A stretch of 64,000 bases of DNA from positions 64,501 to 128,500 of the forward strand of contig BLAL01000255.1 of assembly GCA_015698045.1 (NCBI GenBank). Direction: 5' to 3'. This document shows positions 12,445 through 25,064 of the stretch, piece by piece; the first letter of the stretch is position 1; each line of letters begins with the position of its first letter. Under the pieces are notes generated by a model, which ran no database searches, was not told the DNA's origin, and saw only the letters and a list, made by a program, of their open reading frames with translations. This stretch comes from Rhizophagus clarus. Taxonomy: Eukaryota > Glomeromycota > Glomeromycetes > Glomerales > Glomeraceae. A program made the translations under genes and the position numbers.

Positions 12445-12960
12445 TTACCTAAAAAAAAATTTTTGAATTAATTGTGTTGGTTGTATATAACCTTCTTTAA
12501 ATGGAGGTGTGACCTGATCATTAGTACAATTTCCCAATATTTTATGGATTAGTTCCCAACATTTTATACAAATATTCTGAAGTTCTTGTATTGTAAAAGT
12601 TATATTTGAATAGTTTATAAAGTCATGGCCATAATATAAGCAAATATGGCATGAGACTTTATAAAATTCCACTGGTAAAATCCAATTAGTTGTCAGACAA
12701 ATTTTTATATCTTTCGCCAAATAAAATTGTACTGGGTGTTGTTAATGATATTGATGTTTTTACCATGCTTAATAACTTATTTATTGTTTTATCCTGATTA
12801 CGGGATAATTCATTTATCATTTTATTTTGGAAGTGTGCTAATTCAACTAAAAACTTGATTGATTAGTGATGATTCCAAAGCTTTTATCGATATTATTAAG
12901 TATATCTTTTGTAGTAACGTCATTTTCTATGACTGAAAAACTTTCATTATTGTCGTTCAT
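12445..12960 (-). pseudogene. Broken gene of unknown family
   Basis: From an ATG at 12960 the minus strand reads MNDNNESFSVIENDVTTKDI and then a helical region, with stops and frame changes between about 12850 and 12720. From 12720 to 12445 an open frame of 91 codons continues with DIKICLTTNWILPVEFYKVS and ends near a run of phenylalanines. The cysteines in this block (CHICLYYG, ICIKCWEL) could bind metal, but no known zinc motif is clear. The family is not recognised. It sits just downstream of another broken minus-strand gene and could be part of the same transcription unit. Confidence 0.45.
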
Positions 12961-13124
12961 TTTTTGATTTGTAAAAAGATTGGTGTAAAAGTAAGACTAG
13001 TATGAAAGTAATAAAAAAGTAATTAGTGTGAGTAAAATAGAATTGCCTTTTTTTATTTATATTGTAGGCACATGTGAAGCCATGTTCTATATATCTCTTT
13101 TTACATTACATTTATTATGAAAAA

Positions 13125-14897
13125 AATTGTAGTTTTAAAGAACTTGCAATATTTCTTCTGCTACGAGAAGGAATTTTTAATCCTTCTGTAATGATGTCTA
13201 ATTCTTTAATTTTTTCTCTAATGATACTACTATCTGTTTCAGACCATAATATCTTGAAACCCTTTTTGGAGAATTCTACCAACTTCTCTAGAGAAGTTTC
13301 AGATAACTTTGTGAAGTCAATTACTGAAATATGTTGATTTAAGATTCTTTTTAAAACGACTTCACGTGATATGAAGTTATTTACTTCAACATCAGTAGGG
13401 TTTGACCTTTCTGTATTATATTCACTTTATTTAATAGAAAAAAATTAAGTAATATTAAGTAGTCTATAAATATTGTATGTAATAAACATAAATATGTCAA
13501 TTACCTTTCTGCCATTTGTCAAAATTCTTGAAATTCTTTTACTAGCGTCAAAAGCACGTTTTTCAATTGATATTGATAGTTAAAAAATGATTTATGATAT
13601 CATTCATTAATTGACTTTGCCACGCTTTGATAAGCATCATGCCCAAATATTTTTTGCGTTATTTTATTAAACGCATGATCAGGCAGATTTCTAGTTTGCA
13701 AAAAAAGGCATTTCATTTCCTCATCAATAAGATGATACCTATCCTATAGAATATAATATAATATCAGTAACTGTACAATAGTGATTATCCTATACACTAT
13801 CAAATAATGTAATAATGTCACAATATTAATTTTAAACCAAAATTAGGAATAGACTTTACATTATTGTCAGATGCTAATAGAGTTGATGATGTTAAAGTGG
13901 TCAAAGGCGTATTTGATGATAGTGGCGTTGACAAGACTGCAAGCATTTCATTTGCCAGATGTAGTACATTTGAATGTAAAACCAACCAATTGCAAATTTG
14001 CAATTGGTTGATCTTTGCACCAAATTGAGAAGGAATTTCTTCTTCATTCTCTAGAGGTATATATTATACAGTAAATATGATATTATTTATAATATTATGT
14101 TTGGACTTTATGAATAATAGTTATATAAATAATTTTAACCATTTTCGTCATTTTCATTTTCTTCTCAATCTTTATTATTTTCTCTTCTCTCGTACTCTTT
14201 TCTCTTCTCAGTATTTCTTTCTTCTTGTTCTAAGGGAAAATATTCATTATAACAAAGTAAATTTAAGATTCGCATAAATATTATTTCAATTGTGTTCAAT
14301 AAAATAAATATTGCAACTTACCCAGAAGTCTTGCAAGATTATTTTGTCTATTATTATCATTTCTTTTCTCTCTTCTCTCTTTCTCTCTCTTTTCCTCCTC
14401 CCTCCTCTCTATCTCTCCCCTCTCTTTTTCTCTTTCTCTCTCAATATTTCCTTCATTTTGCTCTGAGGAAAAATATTCATAACAAAATAATTTATTAAAT
14501 TTATTAATAAAATTCGCAGAAATATCATTCTGATTAAACAATAAAATAATTTTAAAGTACTTATCAAGAAGTCTCACAAAATCATCATCTTGTCTATCAT
14601 CCTCCTCCTCTTCTTTGATATCTTCGTTTTATCTATCCAAATTATCTTGTTCATATTCACTCTCTTTTGCTCTCCTTCCCTTATTATGATTACGTAAATT
14701 GGTAATATTTATCTTAGAACTTGTGGCGTTTTTTCAAGAGTCGGGACTATATGTACAAACAATTTTTGTACTTTTTGCTGCTGTACTCCTGCCTTTAACA
14801 TCATTACAATAATATTAAAACACAATTTCTTTACAACTGAAAAAATATAAATCATAATAATATTACCTTTTCCTGTTACTTCTTTGTGTTTAACCAT
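13125..14897 (-). pseudogene. Broken multi-exon gene of unknown family
   Basis: Coding pieces on the minus strand appear in order from a possible start at 14897 (MVKHKEVTGK). An acidic stretch lies near 14670-14575 (NEDIKEEEEDDRQDDDF). IPSQFGAKINQLQICNWLVL and further residues lie at about 14060-13900. Then come YHLIDEEMKCLF and HDAYQSVAKSINE (13745-13620), a short exon near 13560-13510 ending at a GTAATT donor, and finally 13410-13125 (VIDFTKLSETSLEKLVEFSK, ending at TAA). In-frame stops interrupt the acidic stretch (TGA, TAA) and the SINE segment (TGA). The blocks look like one gene with introns that is now inactive. The family was not recognised. Confidence 0.5.
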
Positions 14898-15439
14898 GAT
14901 AAACAAAGTAAGGTGCCATTGATATTGTGCTAACAGTTAATAAAGCAAGATTACGGTATTGATACTACTGTACTAATGGTAACGTATAGGAATAAAAGAG
15001 ATTCCTGATGAAAAATAAATGCTACATCATCTTTATTTATAGAGATTTTTCCCAATTATTAAAGAAAAATATTTTATTAATAGTTATATTAGTTCCTTGT
15101 CTGAATTGAGACTTTAACGGTTGCATATAAAGAAATTTATTAAATAGCATATAAACAGAAATCTGAGTTAACAACTTTTGAATTTGGCAATTGATCAGGA
15201 AGGTTAATGATTGCATTAGTTCTTTGTTCAAATTGACGTGTTAATGGTTATAAAGAAGTTTTATATCAATGGTTACATTATTTAGACATGTTAACAGTTA
15301 CATTTATATAATCAAAAATCTGGGTTAACAAATTTTTGGTCAGGACCTAACTTTGTTAATGGTTACATTAGTTCTTTGTTCATTTGTTCATGGTAATTAA
15401 CAGAAATTTTTGGGTAATGATCTATGGTGCATTAATAGT

Positions 15440-15740
15440 AAGAAACCTTATATGAACAATGGTGTGTTAACATTGTCTGAAATGACGTATTAGCAATTAT
15501 AAAGAATGTCATAATCGCAGAACATAAACAGAAACTTAGGTCTGGGCAATGATCCACGCGTTAACAGTAAAAAACTTTATATGAACAATGACGTATTAAC
15601 ATTATTTGAAATGATGTATTAGCAGTTATAAAAAAATTTTATATTTTAGGTAGTGATTCTTATTACCAGAAGGAAGTTTAATGAATGTTGTGATCGCAGA
15701 ACACAAACAGAAATTTGGGGTTCAAATTTTTGGGAGATTT
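15440..15740. repeat. Two diverged copies of a ~125-bp repeat
   Basis: TTTATATGAACAATG followed by GTTAACATT or ATTAACATT, then GAAATGAYGTATTAGCARTT, occurs near 15449 and 15571. CGCAGAACAYAAACAGAAA occurs near 15516 and 15693. The surrounding 15.0-15.4 kb has related fragments (TTAACRGTTA, TTGTTCAAATTGA). No gene was seen between 14.9 and 16.08 kb. Confidence 0.6.
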
Positions 15741-15998
15741 ATTAATTTTCTTACAGAAATTTATTCAGTTCAGCACATATATAAATCATCTTTACTTCTG
15801 ATTAAAGATGCATGTCGTAAATAAAGAATTTCAACATGTTGAAAATGTCGAAAAAAATAAACAATTCGTCAATGTAAATCAAAATGGCAAAAAGCCGAAA
15901 TAAATTCGTCAAGTCGAAATTGGCGAAATTGTCAAAATAATGATTGGCCGCAGATCATCATTTTTTTGTGATGTAATGATGTGGCTGGCAAAATTGAA

Positions 15999-16006
15999 TA
16001 TAAATA
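15999..16006 (+). promoter_or_regulatory. TATA-like box upstream of gene A
   Basis: TATAAATA lies 80 bp upstream of the ATG at 16086, which is a plausible core-promoter spacing for a fungal gene. The sequence is AT-rich, so chance occurrence is likely enough to keep confidence low. Confidence 0.3.
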
Positions 16007-16359
16007 AACACGTCATAAAATCAAAAAAAAATATTTTTCTTCTTGATTTCACACGAAATATTATCAAGTATTTCTTTGTTTGAATATGTCGAAAACACCT
16101 TCTGCTATTCTCAATTCAAAGATTCGTGGAAAAAAAGCTTTTTTACTTGACGATGTTGAAAATTCAGTTTCAACAGCGCTTTTATATATTTGAACAGTAA
16201 CAAATAAAAAATTGATTCGTGTATTTTCAAATAAGATAAAGTGAGAATAATATTCAAGAAGAATGAAGGTCGTACATATATTGACTTACAAGAGTTGTCA
16301 TCAAGTTTTACGTTCATCAATAAGGTATAAGATTTCCTCGTTTTTGGATAATTTTATTC

Positions 16360-16745
16360 ACTTTTTCCTTTTGGATAATTTTGTCCACTTTTTTATCGGA
16401 TTTGGACAATTTTGTCACTTTTTTATCGAGTTTGGTCACTTTTTACAGGTTTTGACAATTTTGTCCAATTTTTTTCGTTCTTGGTCATTCATTTCTATCC
16501 ACTTTTTTTCATTTCTGGACAATTTTGTCCACTTTTTTTCGTTCTTAATCATTCATCTCTGATCTCTGTCCACTTTTTTTTTCATTTCTGGACAACTTTG
16601 TCCACTTTTTTATCAGGTTTGGTCACTTTTTTACGGGTTTGAACAATTTTGTTTTCGTTATTGGTCATTCATTTCTGTCCACTTTTTTTTTCATTTCTGG
16701 ACAACTTTGTCCTTTATTTTTGAACAATTTTGTCCATTTTTCCCT
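16360..16745. repeat. Intronic cluster of GGACAATTTTGTCC palindromes
   Basis: At least five copies or near-copies of TGGACAATTTTGTCCA, or half-sites of it, separated by T-rich spacers (CACTTTTTTTCGTTCTTGG and variants), lie inside the first intron of gene A. The arms TGGACAA and TTGTCCA are separated by two bases. The same motif flanks the hAT-like gene at 22.3-24.7 kb. Confidence 0.75.
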
Positions 16746-18637
16746 TGGTATTAGAATAATTACATTTTTTCTGAATAAAATATTTTATTTTTTTAGGATA
16801 GTTTGACTGAACTCGAGAATTACAAGAATCTATATGAATTATACAAAAGTAAATATGATTCAGTATTGAATAATAATGCTAAATTACAGGTAAATATAAG
16901 AATAATGTTTGATTTTTAATTTATATATAAAATTTATATCTTACTTTTTTTATTACTTAATTTCTGATAATAGAACGAATTGCAAAAGTACTCTAATCTT
17001 GGATTAGTAATGCCAGAAAATACGCATCCAGTTAGTGTTGGTACAGCTAATACTATAATTTCAGATATGGATGAACCATTAAAACAATTGTTACAGTATT
17101 CAACACCTGAACATTTACCTGAATCCACAACATCAACTCCCTACTCAACATTATATCACGAAATTAATAACTCAGAACTTGCCCGTGCTCTGAACTATGA
17201 TTTAGCTTTAAATTACTTCACAACTCTTAATACACCGTCAAAAATTTGGTCAAATCTAAATAATCGTTACATTGAAAAATTTGGCAGCCAAAATTGCATA
17301 AAAAATAATGCTACCATTTCAAATATAACATGAGCCAAAACAACATTATCAGATTACCACAACTGGAACATGATGCGAAATTATTATGATGATATTGATA
17401 AGTGGATAGTAAAAATTAATAACTTTTGTAAGTAAAATTTATCAAATAAAATTGTTCTTGATTACAAAATCTTATAATTATTCACATCTAAATTTTATAG
17501 GTTTTGTTGAAGATGAGGTTAATGATTCTCAGCCTATAAGTGAGAAATCAAGTAATCATGAAAGTACCAAATTAAAATTACCTTCGCAAGCGCTACTAGC
17601 AAGTACCAAATTGAATCCACCTTCACAATCACCACTAGCAGCTGATGAAAGTACCGAAGCTAATAAAAGTACCGAATTAAATCTACTTTCACAATCGCCA
17701 CTGGCAGCTGATGAAAATACTGAATCTAATGAAAGTACCAGATTGAATCTACCTCCATCAACAAAAGTACCAACAAAAAAGCTATCAGCAAAATCACAAG
17801 TAAAATCACTTACATTAAAGTCAGTAGAAAAAGTACCAAATGTGGAAGTGGCAGTAGTAGTAGAATCACTAACTTCAGAGACATTAATCTCAGAAGTAGC
17901 AGATGAATCTCGAGTAGTACATACATCAATATCAAAAGCATTAACAAAAAAACATAAGCATGAGTGTGTTGAAGTTTCAGTTTCTTCAGAAGAGAATAGT
18001 GAAAGTGATCATGATGATGATGATGATGATGAAGCTATTGTAAATAAAGAGTTAAATTCTACTCAGATGCTTTTGTTTAGTAAGGGAAGAAAACTATGTG
18101 AAATTTTGCTGGCAAATGATGAACATTTCGTTGCCTCAGAAAAATCAAAAACTACTGAAATATTTACTGCATTGGCCGAGTTATCAAAATTTGAAACAAT
18201 TAAAGTAGTTGACAAGAAATCTGCTACTAAGAGGATAAATCAATAGAGGAATCAGGAAACGTATTGTGAAAAGCTGCTAATTGCAGCTGAATCTTTTAAC
18301 TTATTGCATTTGGCGTTGTTGGTCCAAATTTATGATGATCTTACAAAGCTCAGTTCAGAATTAGAAGTTAAAAATGTAAAATCTTGGGTTATTTCGTTTA
18401 TGTGATCTATACTTAAAATTGGCAGAAAAGCTGAACAAAGAAATAGGCTGGATTGCGATAGGTTACGTAGGTTATTTAATGAAGGAATAACGGCTGCGCA
18501 ACTTGCGCAAGCAGGTTGTCGCAAATGTGATTTTTTTATTACAAAAGAAAATTACGAAATATTTTTATCACAAATTCCTTCTTTACAAACTCACCGATCA
18601 ATTACTTCGAGCATATCAGTTGAATATATATCAGAAA

Positions 18638-21600
18638 TAGGGATGCCACTGCTCGGTTTTTTGCAGTTTAGGTTCAGTCTCAGCTCAGTTTCATCTTACA
18701 AACCTCAAAACTGGGTTTTTTATATAGGTTTAAACCAATTATCTGAACCGGTTTGAAACTTTTTTCAAACTTAGTTTATAAATAGTTTAGAATAAGTTTA
18801 TAAATTAAATTACAAAATTTATAATCATTATTAATTGCGTAATTTTTTATTTACGGTAAATGAATTGAATTCAAATATTTACATTATTATTTTTTTATAA
18901 CATACCCACTCCGTTTTCAATCCATGATTTTGCACACAAAGTTGCTCTTGCTGTTTCTGGATTAAGGCGGTTTCTTGTTTTAGTAATAGTATTACCTGCC
19001 ACAGAAAAAGCCTGTTCACATGCCACACTTGTCGCTTGAATAGATAAATAATCACGTGAAATCTTGGCTAAAGCTGGAAATTCATGCTCATGTGCTTTTC
19101 ACCAAAGAAGCGGCTTTACATTTTCATCAACTTGTAATGCCAAATATCTATCCAATTCATCTGAAACATTTGAAACAGAACTTACAGAACTTGCTATAGA
19201 AGATCGTCTGGAAGTTTCATTATAATTCAAACGTCATTTTTTCAATCTTTGAAAATATTGATGGGGAGTCTCACTTTCATCAACATCACGATTTTCAGGA
19301 ATTGTTACATGATGATAATTGGCTAATAAAGAAGTTACTGCAGAAACAGCTTCAGCTGCTGAAGCTCCAACTTCAAAGAGAGAGAGTTTGTACCAGGGAT
19401 CAAGAACTGTGGATACTAAAGTTTGTTAATTAATTATATTCCAATATTCACCAATTTTTTGGTTTACCGAAGAAGCCAATTCTTTTTGTTCAAAATCATC
19501 ATCCCCAATTATACTTTCTAAGTGTTCCAAAATACCAAGAAACACAAATCTAATATCAGCAATAGTAGGATATTGAGCAGCAGAAAGATATACAGTAGCT
19601 CTTTCTAATGGTTCCAAAATTATCATTGTTTCCTATATAATTACGATTTTTTATATTAATATCAAAATAATTCATTAATTATATTAAAAAATAATTATAG
19701 TTTTTAGTATTATAAAAATTATAGCAAAAAGGACTTTAAAAAATTTATTGCAAAAAATTCAATTAACATTATAAAATTCTGTTTAATGTAAAAAATATAT
19801 TTTTAATATTAAAATATTTAAAAAATATTATATAATTAAAAAAATAAAAAGTCAAAAATTAATTATCATATAGACGTATAGCGTAAAAAAAATTCTTGTT
19901 TAACGTTAAACTAAAAAAAAATTTGTTTAACGTTAAACCAAATACAAAAAAGAAAATTCTATTTAACGTTAAAAAAAAATGGATAACTTAAAAAAAAAAC
20001 AAAAAAAAACTATATTTAAAAAATAGACTAAAAAATTATTAAATTAATAATAAATACCATCGGCCCTTAATCAACCATTATACGAAAACATACCCTGATT
20101 ATTTTCCAATCTGCTTCAGTTGGCATTAACATTTGTACTTCCTGATTGCATACAGCTAACATTCGCACTCCATTCCACATTTTTTCCATTTTTTTTAACA
20201 TATTAAACGTGGAGTTCCATCTTGTCCTGATGTCTAATTCAGGTTTTAAATAATTAATTTTTGCACATTTACACAACTTTCTTAATTCATCACTAATTAT
20301 TACTGAATTTTTTATCTTTATTATTAACTGACGCACTTTTACAACTGCATTATCTATCAATTCAAGTCCTTGCTGGGCTGCTAAATTGAGAATATGTGCG
20401 GTACAATGGTAATGCCCAAATGTTGAATTCATTACATCATCATCTAATTTTTCAGCAATTGAACGACCAACTGCTAACATCGTGGTCGCATTATCAGTTG
20501 TCAATGCCAGTACCTTCTCTTTTATTTTAAATTCAGCTAGAGTAGATATAATTTCATTGGTAATGTTGATGGTATTGTGACGTTCATTAAATGAAATAAT
20601 ATCCAAAAAAAAATGTTGCATTTTCCACTCCTGATCGATGAAATGAATAGTAAGGCCAAGAAAGGAATTATTATTGAGTGTAGATGTCCACATATCTGAT
20701 GTGAGTGATACCTTTCCTGAAATTTTATCAATATCTAATTTGATATTTTTTCTCATATTGTCAAAATGATTTACAACCTTCTCTTTTATATTTGTTTTTC
20801 CAGGAATACGATATCTCGGATCTAAAGTATTTATTAAATTAATAAATTGATCATTGGTAACAACAGAAAATGGTTGCAAATCAACTGTAATCCATTCTAC
20901 TAAGGCTTGATCACGAACTAACATATTTTCTTTGGGCCAAGGATCTACTCTTGGAAAATTCAATTTAGTTTGTGTTTTTTTTATTTTATCAATAACTATA
21001 CCATGCACTTTTTTTAAATGTTCTTTCAAAGTACTAATTCCAGTTGATTTTGAATATGTATGATTACATTTTTTACAAACTACTTTTGTAGGATGTTGTG
21101 GGTCCCGAGTATTAAAATATTGCCAAGTATCTGAATATGTTTTTGCTTTTTTAAGATTATCTTCTTCTTGGGAATGCTCTTGAGGGGGTTCTTGGAAAGG
21201 CTCCTGAGGAGATTCTTGAAAAGGCTCCTGAGGGGATTCTTCTCGAGGAGATTCTTGAAAAGGTTCTTGAGAAAATTCTTGAACATTTCTTTCATTATCT
21301 GTTGTTTCATTTTCTTCTTCATTATATTCACTTTCCTGATATTCATCATAATAAAACTTATAGTCACTCATATTTTTAAATGTAATTTTTTAAAAAATAA
21401 TGCTTAAAACACGAAAAAAAAAAAATAAATTTCGCGTTTAATTTCAATAAATGCAATTGTATAACGTAGATTAATAGATCAAGATGATCGGTATTTATTT
21501 GATTAAATAAATTGATTGGATAAACTGATTGTCAAACTGGTTATTAAAACTTAGTTTTATATTAAGGTTAAACCAAATTTTAAACCGTTTCACATCAGTC

Positions 21601-21682
21601 CCATTTTTCAAACCGAGTTTTACAAAAACTTAGTTTAAACTGAGGCGATCAGCTCAGTTTTTTCAAACTTTCGTCATCCCTA
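18638..21682 (-). mobile_element. hAT DNA transposon, 3,045 bp
   Basis: The ends are TAGGGATGCC on the left and, in reverse complement, TAGGGATGAC on the right. Both sides carry the same 8-bp sequence ATCAGAAA (18630-18637 and 21683-21690), the target duplication length of the hAT superfamily. Subterminal sequences share CTCAGTTT and AAACTTAGTTT words in both orientations. The insertion split gene A three codons or so from where its coding frame resumes. The duplication is perfect, so the insertion is not very old, although the transposase inside already has stops. Confidence 0.92.
18895..21371 (-). pseudogene. hAT transposase with BED finger, stop-interrupted
   Basis: Exon 1 (21371-20094) starts MSDYKFYYDEYQESEY and is followed by about five copies of an SQEPFQE-type repeat. 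Next come a BED zinc finger (CKKCNHTY...HLKKVH) and the N-terminal half of the RNase-H-like hAT catalytic domain, with LTSDMWTS, LTTDNATTMLAVG, CTAHILNLAAQQGL and LDIRTRWNSTF. A GTATGT donor at 20093 and a TATATAG acceptor at 19633 define a 461-bp intron and give an in-frame junction. Exon 2 contains the C-terminal dimerisation region (ATSVACEQAFSVAGNTITKT, ARATLCAKSWI) and ends at 18895. Three in-frame stops lie in exon 2: TAA at 19426-19428 and two TGAs, one before RLNYNETS and one before KAHEHEFP. The protein is therefore truncated, though otherwise well preserved. Confidence 0.88.
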
Positions 21683-21892
21683 ATCAGAAATTATTGAGCC
21701 AAAACAAAAGTGAGCATAATTATTTTAAAGCATAATTAAATTATAAAATGTAAATGTAAAGTTATATACATTAGAATATAAAATGCAAATTGCAATATTT
21801 TTTTTATAGCGATTAAAAATAGTTTTATTTTACAAATTTATCCAATAATATATATTATATGTATGCTATAACTTAGTAATTTTATTCAGAAA

Positions 21893-22205
21893 GTGGACAA
21901 AATTGTCCAAAAAGACATTATGCTACTGATAAATTAAGTAATTTTATAATAAGATCAATTTTATAATAGGCGACGCATTTAGAATTAGTAGTACAAACGC
22001 GTAATAATTAGAGTGGACAAAATTGTCCAAAAAGCCATTATGCTATAATAAGATCACGTTTAGGATTAGTAGTACAAAATGCGTAATAATTAGAGTGGAC
22101 AAAATTGTCCAAAAAGCCATTATGCTATAATAAGATCAATTTCATAGCGTTTAGGATTAGTAGTACAAAACGCGTAATTAATAAGAGTAAACAAAATTAT
22201 CCAAA
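21893..22205. repeat. Subterminal-like tandem repeats with GTGGACAAAATTGTCC
   Basis: Three strong copies of GTGGACAAAATTGTCCAAAA followed by AGMCATTATGCTA, plus a fourth weaker copy, are spaced about 80-120 bp apart just upstream of the BED/hAT-like gene. Between them TTTAGRATTAGTAGTACAAA also repeats. The mirror motif lies just downstream of that gene at 24.78-24.94 kb, as expected for subterminal transposase-binding repeats. Confidence 0.75.
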
Positions 22206-22296
22206 AAAAAGTTTTTGAAAACGCGCAAACTCTTTTTAATTTCTTTAATTTTTTTATTTCAGATATATATATTTTTTTCTTCTAGTCTCACACAAA

Positions 22297-24737
22297 ATGG
22301 ATTTGCCTTTCGAACTTAAGCTTCTCAAAAGAGGTAGACCAAAAGATGACGTATGGCAACATTATTTAGAAGGGGAACATGATTCACAGGGACATGCGAG
22401 TGCTGTATGCACTTATTGTAATTTAAAATACAGCAGGGGTGAAACTTCTCTTCTTAAGGGTCACCTTGCTAACCACTGTATGAAAGCTCCAGAAAATGTT
22501 ATACGAATGTATCAACATAACTTTGAAGAAAACGCCAAAAAAAAATGAAAATTAATGGCCAATTAACATTAAATGAATTTCATGATAAAGATCAGCCACT
22601 TCCAAAAGGAAAATCTGATAGAATCGATAAAGCGCTAACGAGATTTTTTATCTGTTGTGATGTATCATTTCGAATAGTCAAATCAACATTTTTTCTGGAT
22701 TTTCTTCAAGAATTAAATTCGGCATATAACCCTTCTTCTCGTGATATTTTGACAAATCGTTTATTTGAAGAAGAATTAGGATATGTTAATTCCAAGGTTT
22801 TAAGAAAATTGGAAGCCACAAAAAATTTAACCTTAGATATTTAAAATTTTGTTTGTTCTCGTTTTTAATATACTTTTTTAATAAATTTTTTTTATTAGCT
22901 TTGAACAGGTGGTCCTCTCCGAATCACCTTTCAATATGGAATTTTACAATCTTGATGCCAACAAATAAAGAATATATTTATCAACTTTTAGATTTATCTA
23001 GTAATTCCCATATAGGTGAATTCATCGCAGAAAAAATAGAAGATATTCTAATTCGTGTTAGTGCTGAAAAATTTTCTGCTATAGTAAGCGATAATAGTTC
23101 TAATATGCGAAAAGCACGTGAAATTATTTAAAGCAAGCATCCATACATCGAAGATGTTCGGTGTATTTCACATTGTGTAAACTTAATATCTTGTGATATT
23201 GTAAAACATCCGTTTGCTGAAAATCTACTAAAAAAAATCAATATATTGGCAAATTTTTTTCGAAACAATGCAATGGCAGGTATGAATTCCCAAATATTAA
23301 CAATTTTTTTTTAGTTTAACTTACTTTAATTACTATTTAACTAGGAGGTAAGCTTCATAAACTTATAAAATCAATGAATGTTAAAGGTGGTGGAATTGTC
23401 CCCTTTTGCAAGACCAGGTGGACTACAGCATTTCAAAGTATTTCAGATATTATAAGGCTAAAAGCTGTTTTCAAAGAAGTATGTAAAAAGTTACAATTTT
23501 AATTACTATTATATATATATCACTTATTCTTTAATCTTTATTACAGTTAACTAGTAACTATTCAAACATTTTATCAAATGAAAAAATCAAACCAATTATT
23601 CGTTCATGGAACTTTTTCAATGACTTGAAGGTTCTCGCATTTATTTTAAAACCCCTTCGTGATATTATACTATTATTAGAAAGAAGTTCACCTAACTTAA
23701 GTGACTGTTATCTTGGAATGGCTTGTATCACGGCTTCCATGAAAAAATTACCAAGAACCTTTAATCAGGAATTCAAAAATTATTGTATTTCAATGATTAA
23801 TAAAAGACTTGAAGAGTTTGATGATGACAATTATTTACTAGCATTTTTTTTACATCTTCGCTTTCGTTAGTATATTAATTATTTTAATTATTCAATTTTA
23901 TTATAAAATATTTAAATAATACTAATTAAATATAATTACTTAGATATTTACTTAAAATATGGTGTTTGGCAAAGAATAGTGATAATTGCTGGAAAAGTAG
24001 CTAAAAACGTGGGAATGGATTTAGAATGCTCTCGCATACTTTGTTCACAACTTTTAATGTATAAAAATAATGAAAGACCTTTTAACCAACCTTATTCTAA
24101 TGGAATTGATGATCCAATCAAATGGTGAACAAGTACGGAACTAGAACCACCCTATCTTCAATCACTCACATTACGATTATTTTCTATTTGCCCGAACTCT
24201 GCATCATACGAACGGGGTTTTTCTATGTGTGGCTGGATATGTAATAAAAGACGGCTTCAGCTTGGAGTTGAATGTTTAGAGTCAATAGCAAAGATAATAT
24301 CATATTATCGATCAAACGCACATTCAGAATTCAGATTTTATGGAAAAAGTATAAAGAAAGAGTCAGTAAAATTAAGCGATAGTGAAATAAATGCTATCGT
24401 TAATGATAGTTTAGCAGAACTAGAACCTGAAGAAGAAGACGATGATGTAAAGATCATCAAGAAAATACAAGTTCAAAGAACAACTGACGGACATCCTATT
24501 CCAAATAACCAAGTTGTAGTATTAATCGAAAATACTATAAATGTATTGCATCAAAACATTATTGATGGTTTGGATAAGGATTTTTTGGAAGATGATAATA
24601 ATTTAATCGAGGATAATTTGAATAATGACGATAACGAAAACAATAATTGCGACAATGAAAATGATAAAGAAGAATCTGGAAGAGGGATTATAAACTATAA
24701 TGTAGAAGATTTGGCAAAAGAATTTGTTGATAAATGA
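22297..24737 (+). pseudogene. Gene B: BED-finger hAT-like transposase, decayed
   Basis: The frame starts MDLPFELKLLKRGRPKDD at 22297 and encodes a BED-type finger (CTYCNLKYSRG...LKGHLANHC). A single-base frame change near 22543 leads into a block with GQLTLNEFH and GKSDRIDKALTRFF. After a probable intron, the catalytic core follows: AIVSDNSSNMRKAREI (near 23075), then HCVNLISCDI, CKTRWTTAFQSI near 23400, and the conserved hAT C-terminal block with LFSICPNSASYERGFSMCGW (24180-24235). The last exon ends with an acidic, Asn/Asp-rich tail. In-frame stops (TAA after REII at about 23129, TGA near 24127) and frame breaks show that it is inactive. Introns near 23280-23345, 23480-23547 and 23868-23942 have GT-AG borders. 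The RNase-H-fold and dimerisation motifs place it in the hAT group. Confidence 0.75.
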
Positions 24738-24774
24738 CGATATATTTTTTTTTTGGCAATTTTTTCTTACTTTG

Positions 24775-24940
24775 TAGGCAATTTTTTTTGGACAATTTTG
24801 TCCAAATTTTATACTTTGTATTTTTTTTTTTACTTTTTTTTGGACAATTTTGTCCAAATTTCGTACTTTTATAATTTTTTAGCGATTTGTCTATTTTTTT
24901 TTACTTTTTTTTGGACAATTTTATCCACTTATGGATGATT
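24775..24940. repeat. Three TTTGGACAATTTTGTCCA motifs downstream of gene B
   Basis: TTTGGACAATTTTGTCCAAA occurs at about 24787 and 24838. A third copy with one change (GGACAATTTTATCCACTTA) lies near 24912. They are inverted relative to the array at 21.89-22.2 kb. The right-hand end, CTAAGTGGATAAAATTGTCC in reverse complement, resembles AAAGTGGACAAAATTGTCC at 21891, suggesting the borders of gene B's element, but no target duplication could be confirmed. Confidence 0.65.
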
Positions 24941-25064
24941 TTGTTTATTTTTTTCACTAAATAAATAAGAATTTTTGCTTTAAATAAAACATTAACTAAT
25001 TATTTTTATTTAAATTTACATATTCATTTATTTACAATATCAATTTTAAATACATCAGTTTTTC

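Larger units (their letters stand above)
16086..21713 (+). pseudogene. Gene A: multi-exon gene, decayed and split by a hAT insertion
   Basis: A gene of unknown function with clear exon structure. Exon 1 starts MSKTPSAILNSKIRGKKAF at 16086 but soon meets stops. An intron with many TGGACAATTTTGTCCA motifs ends at TTTTTTTAG near 16796. Exon 2 (16797-16889) encodes a helical segment, and exon 3 (16974-17427) joins cleanly after a GTAAAT...ATAG intron. Exon 4 starts at 17501 after a GTAAGT...TTATAG intron. Exon 4 contains repeated SQSPLAADE units, Ser/Lys-rich sequence and a DDDDDD tract, then a C-terminal domain with AAQLAQAGCRKCDFFI. In-frame stops occur in exon 3 (TGA near 17330) and exon 4 (TAG at 18244, TGA near 18400). 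A hAT element inserted at 18637 separates the last residues: removing it and one target duplicate restores the frame to a TGA at 21711-21713. Confidence 0.65.

Noticed and set aside
14296-14577. A 93-codon frame rich in Glu/Arg/Lys and a 68-codon Ser/Leu/Pro frame opposite
   Set aside because: Both come from a CT-rich low-complexity tract (14365-14450), probably in an intron of the broken minus-strand gene.
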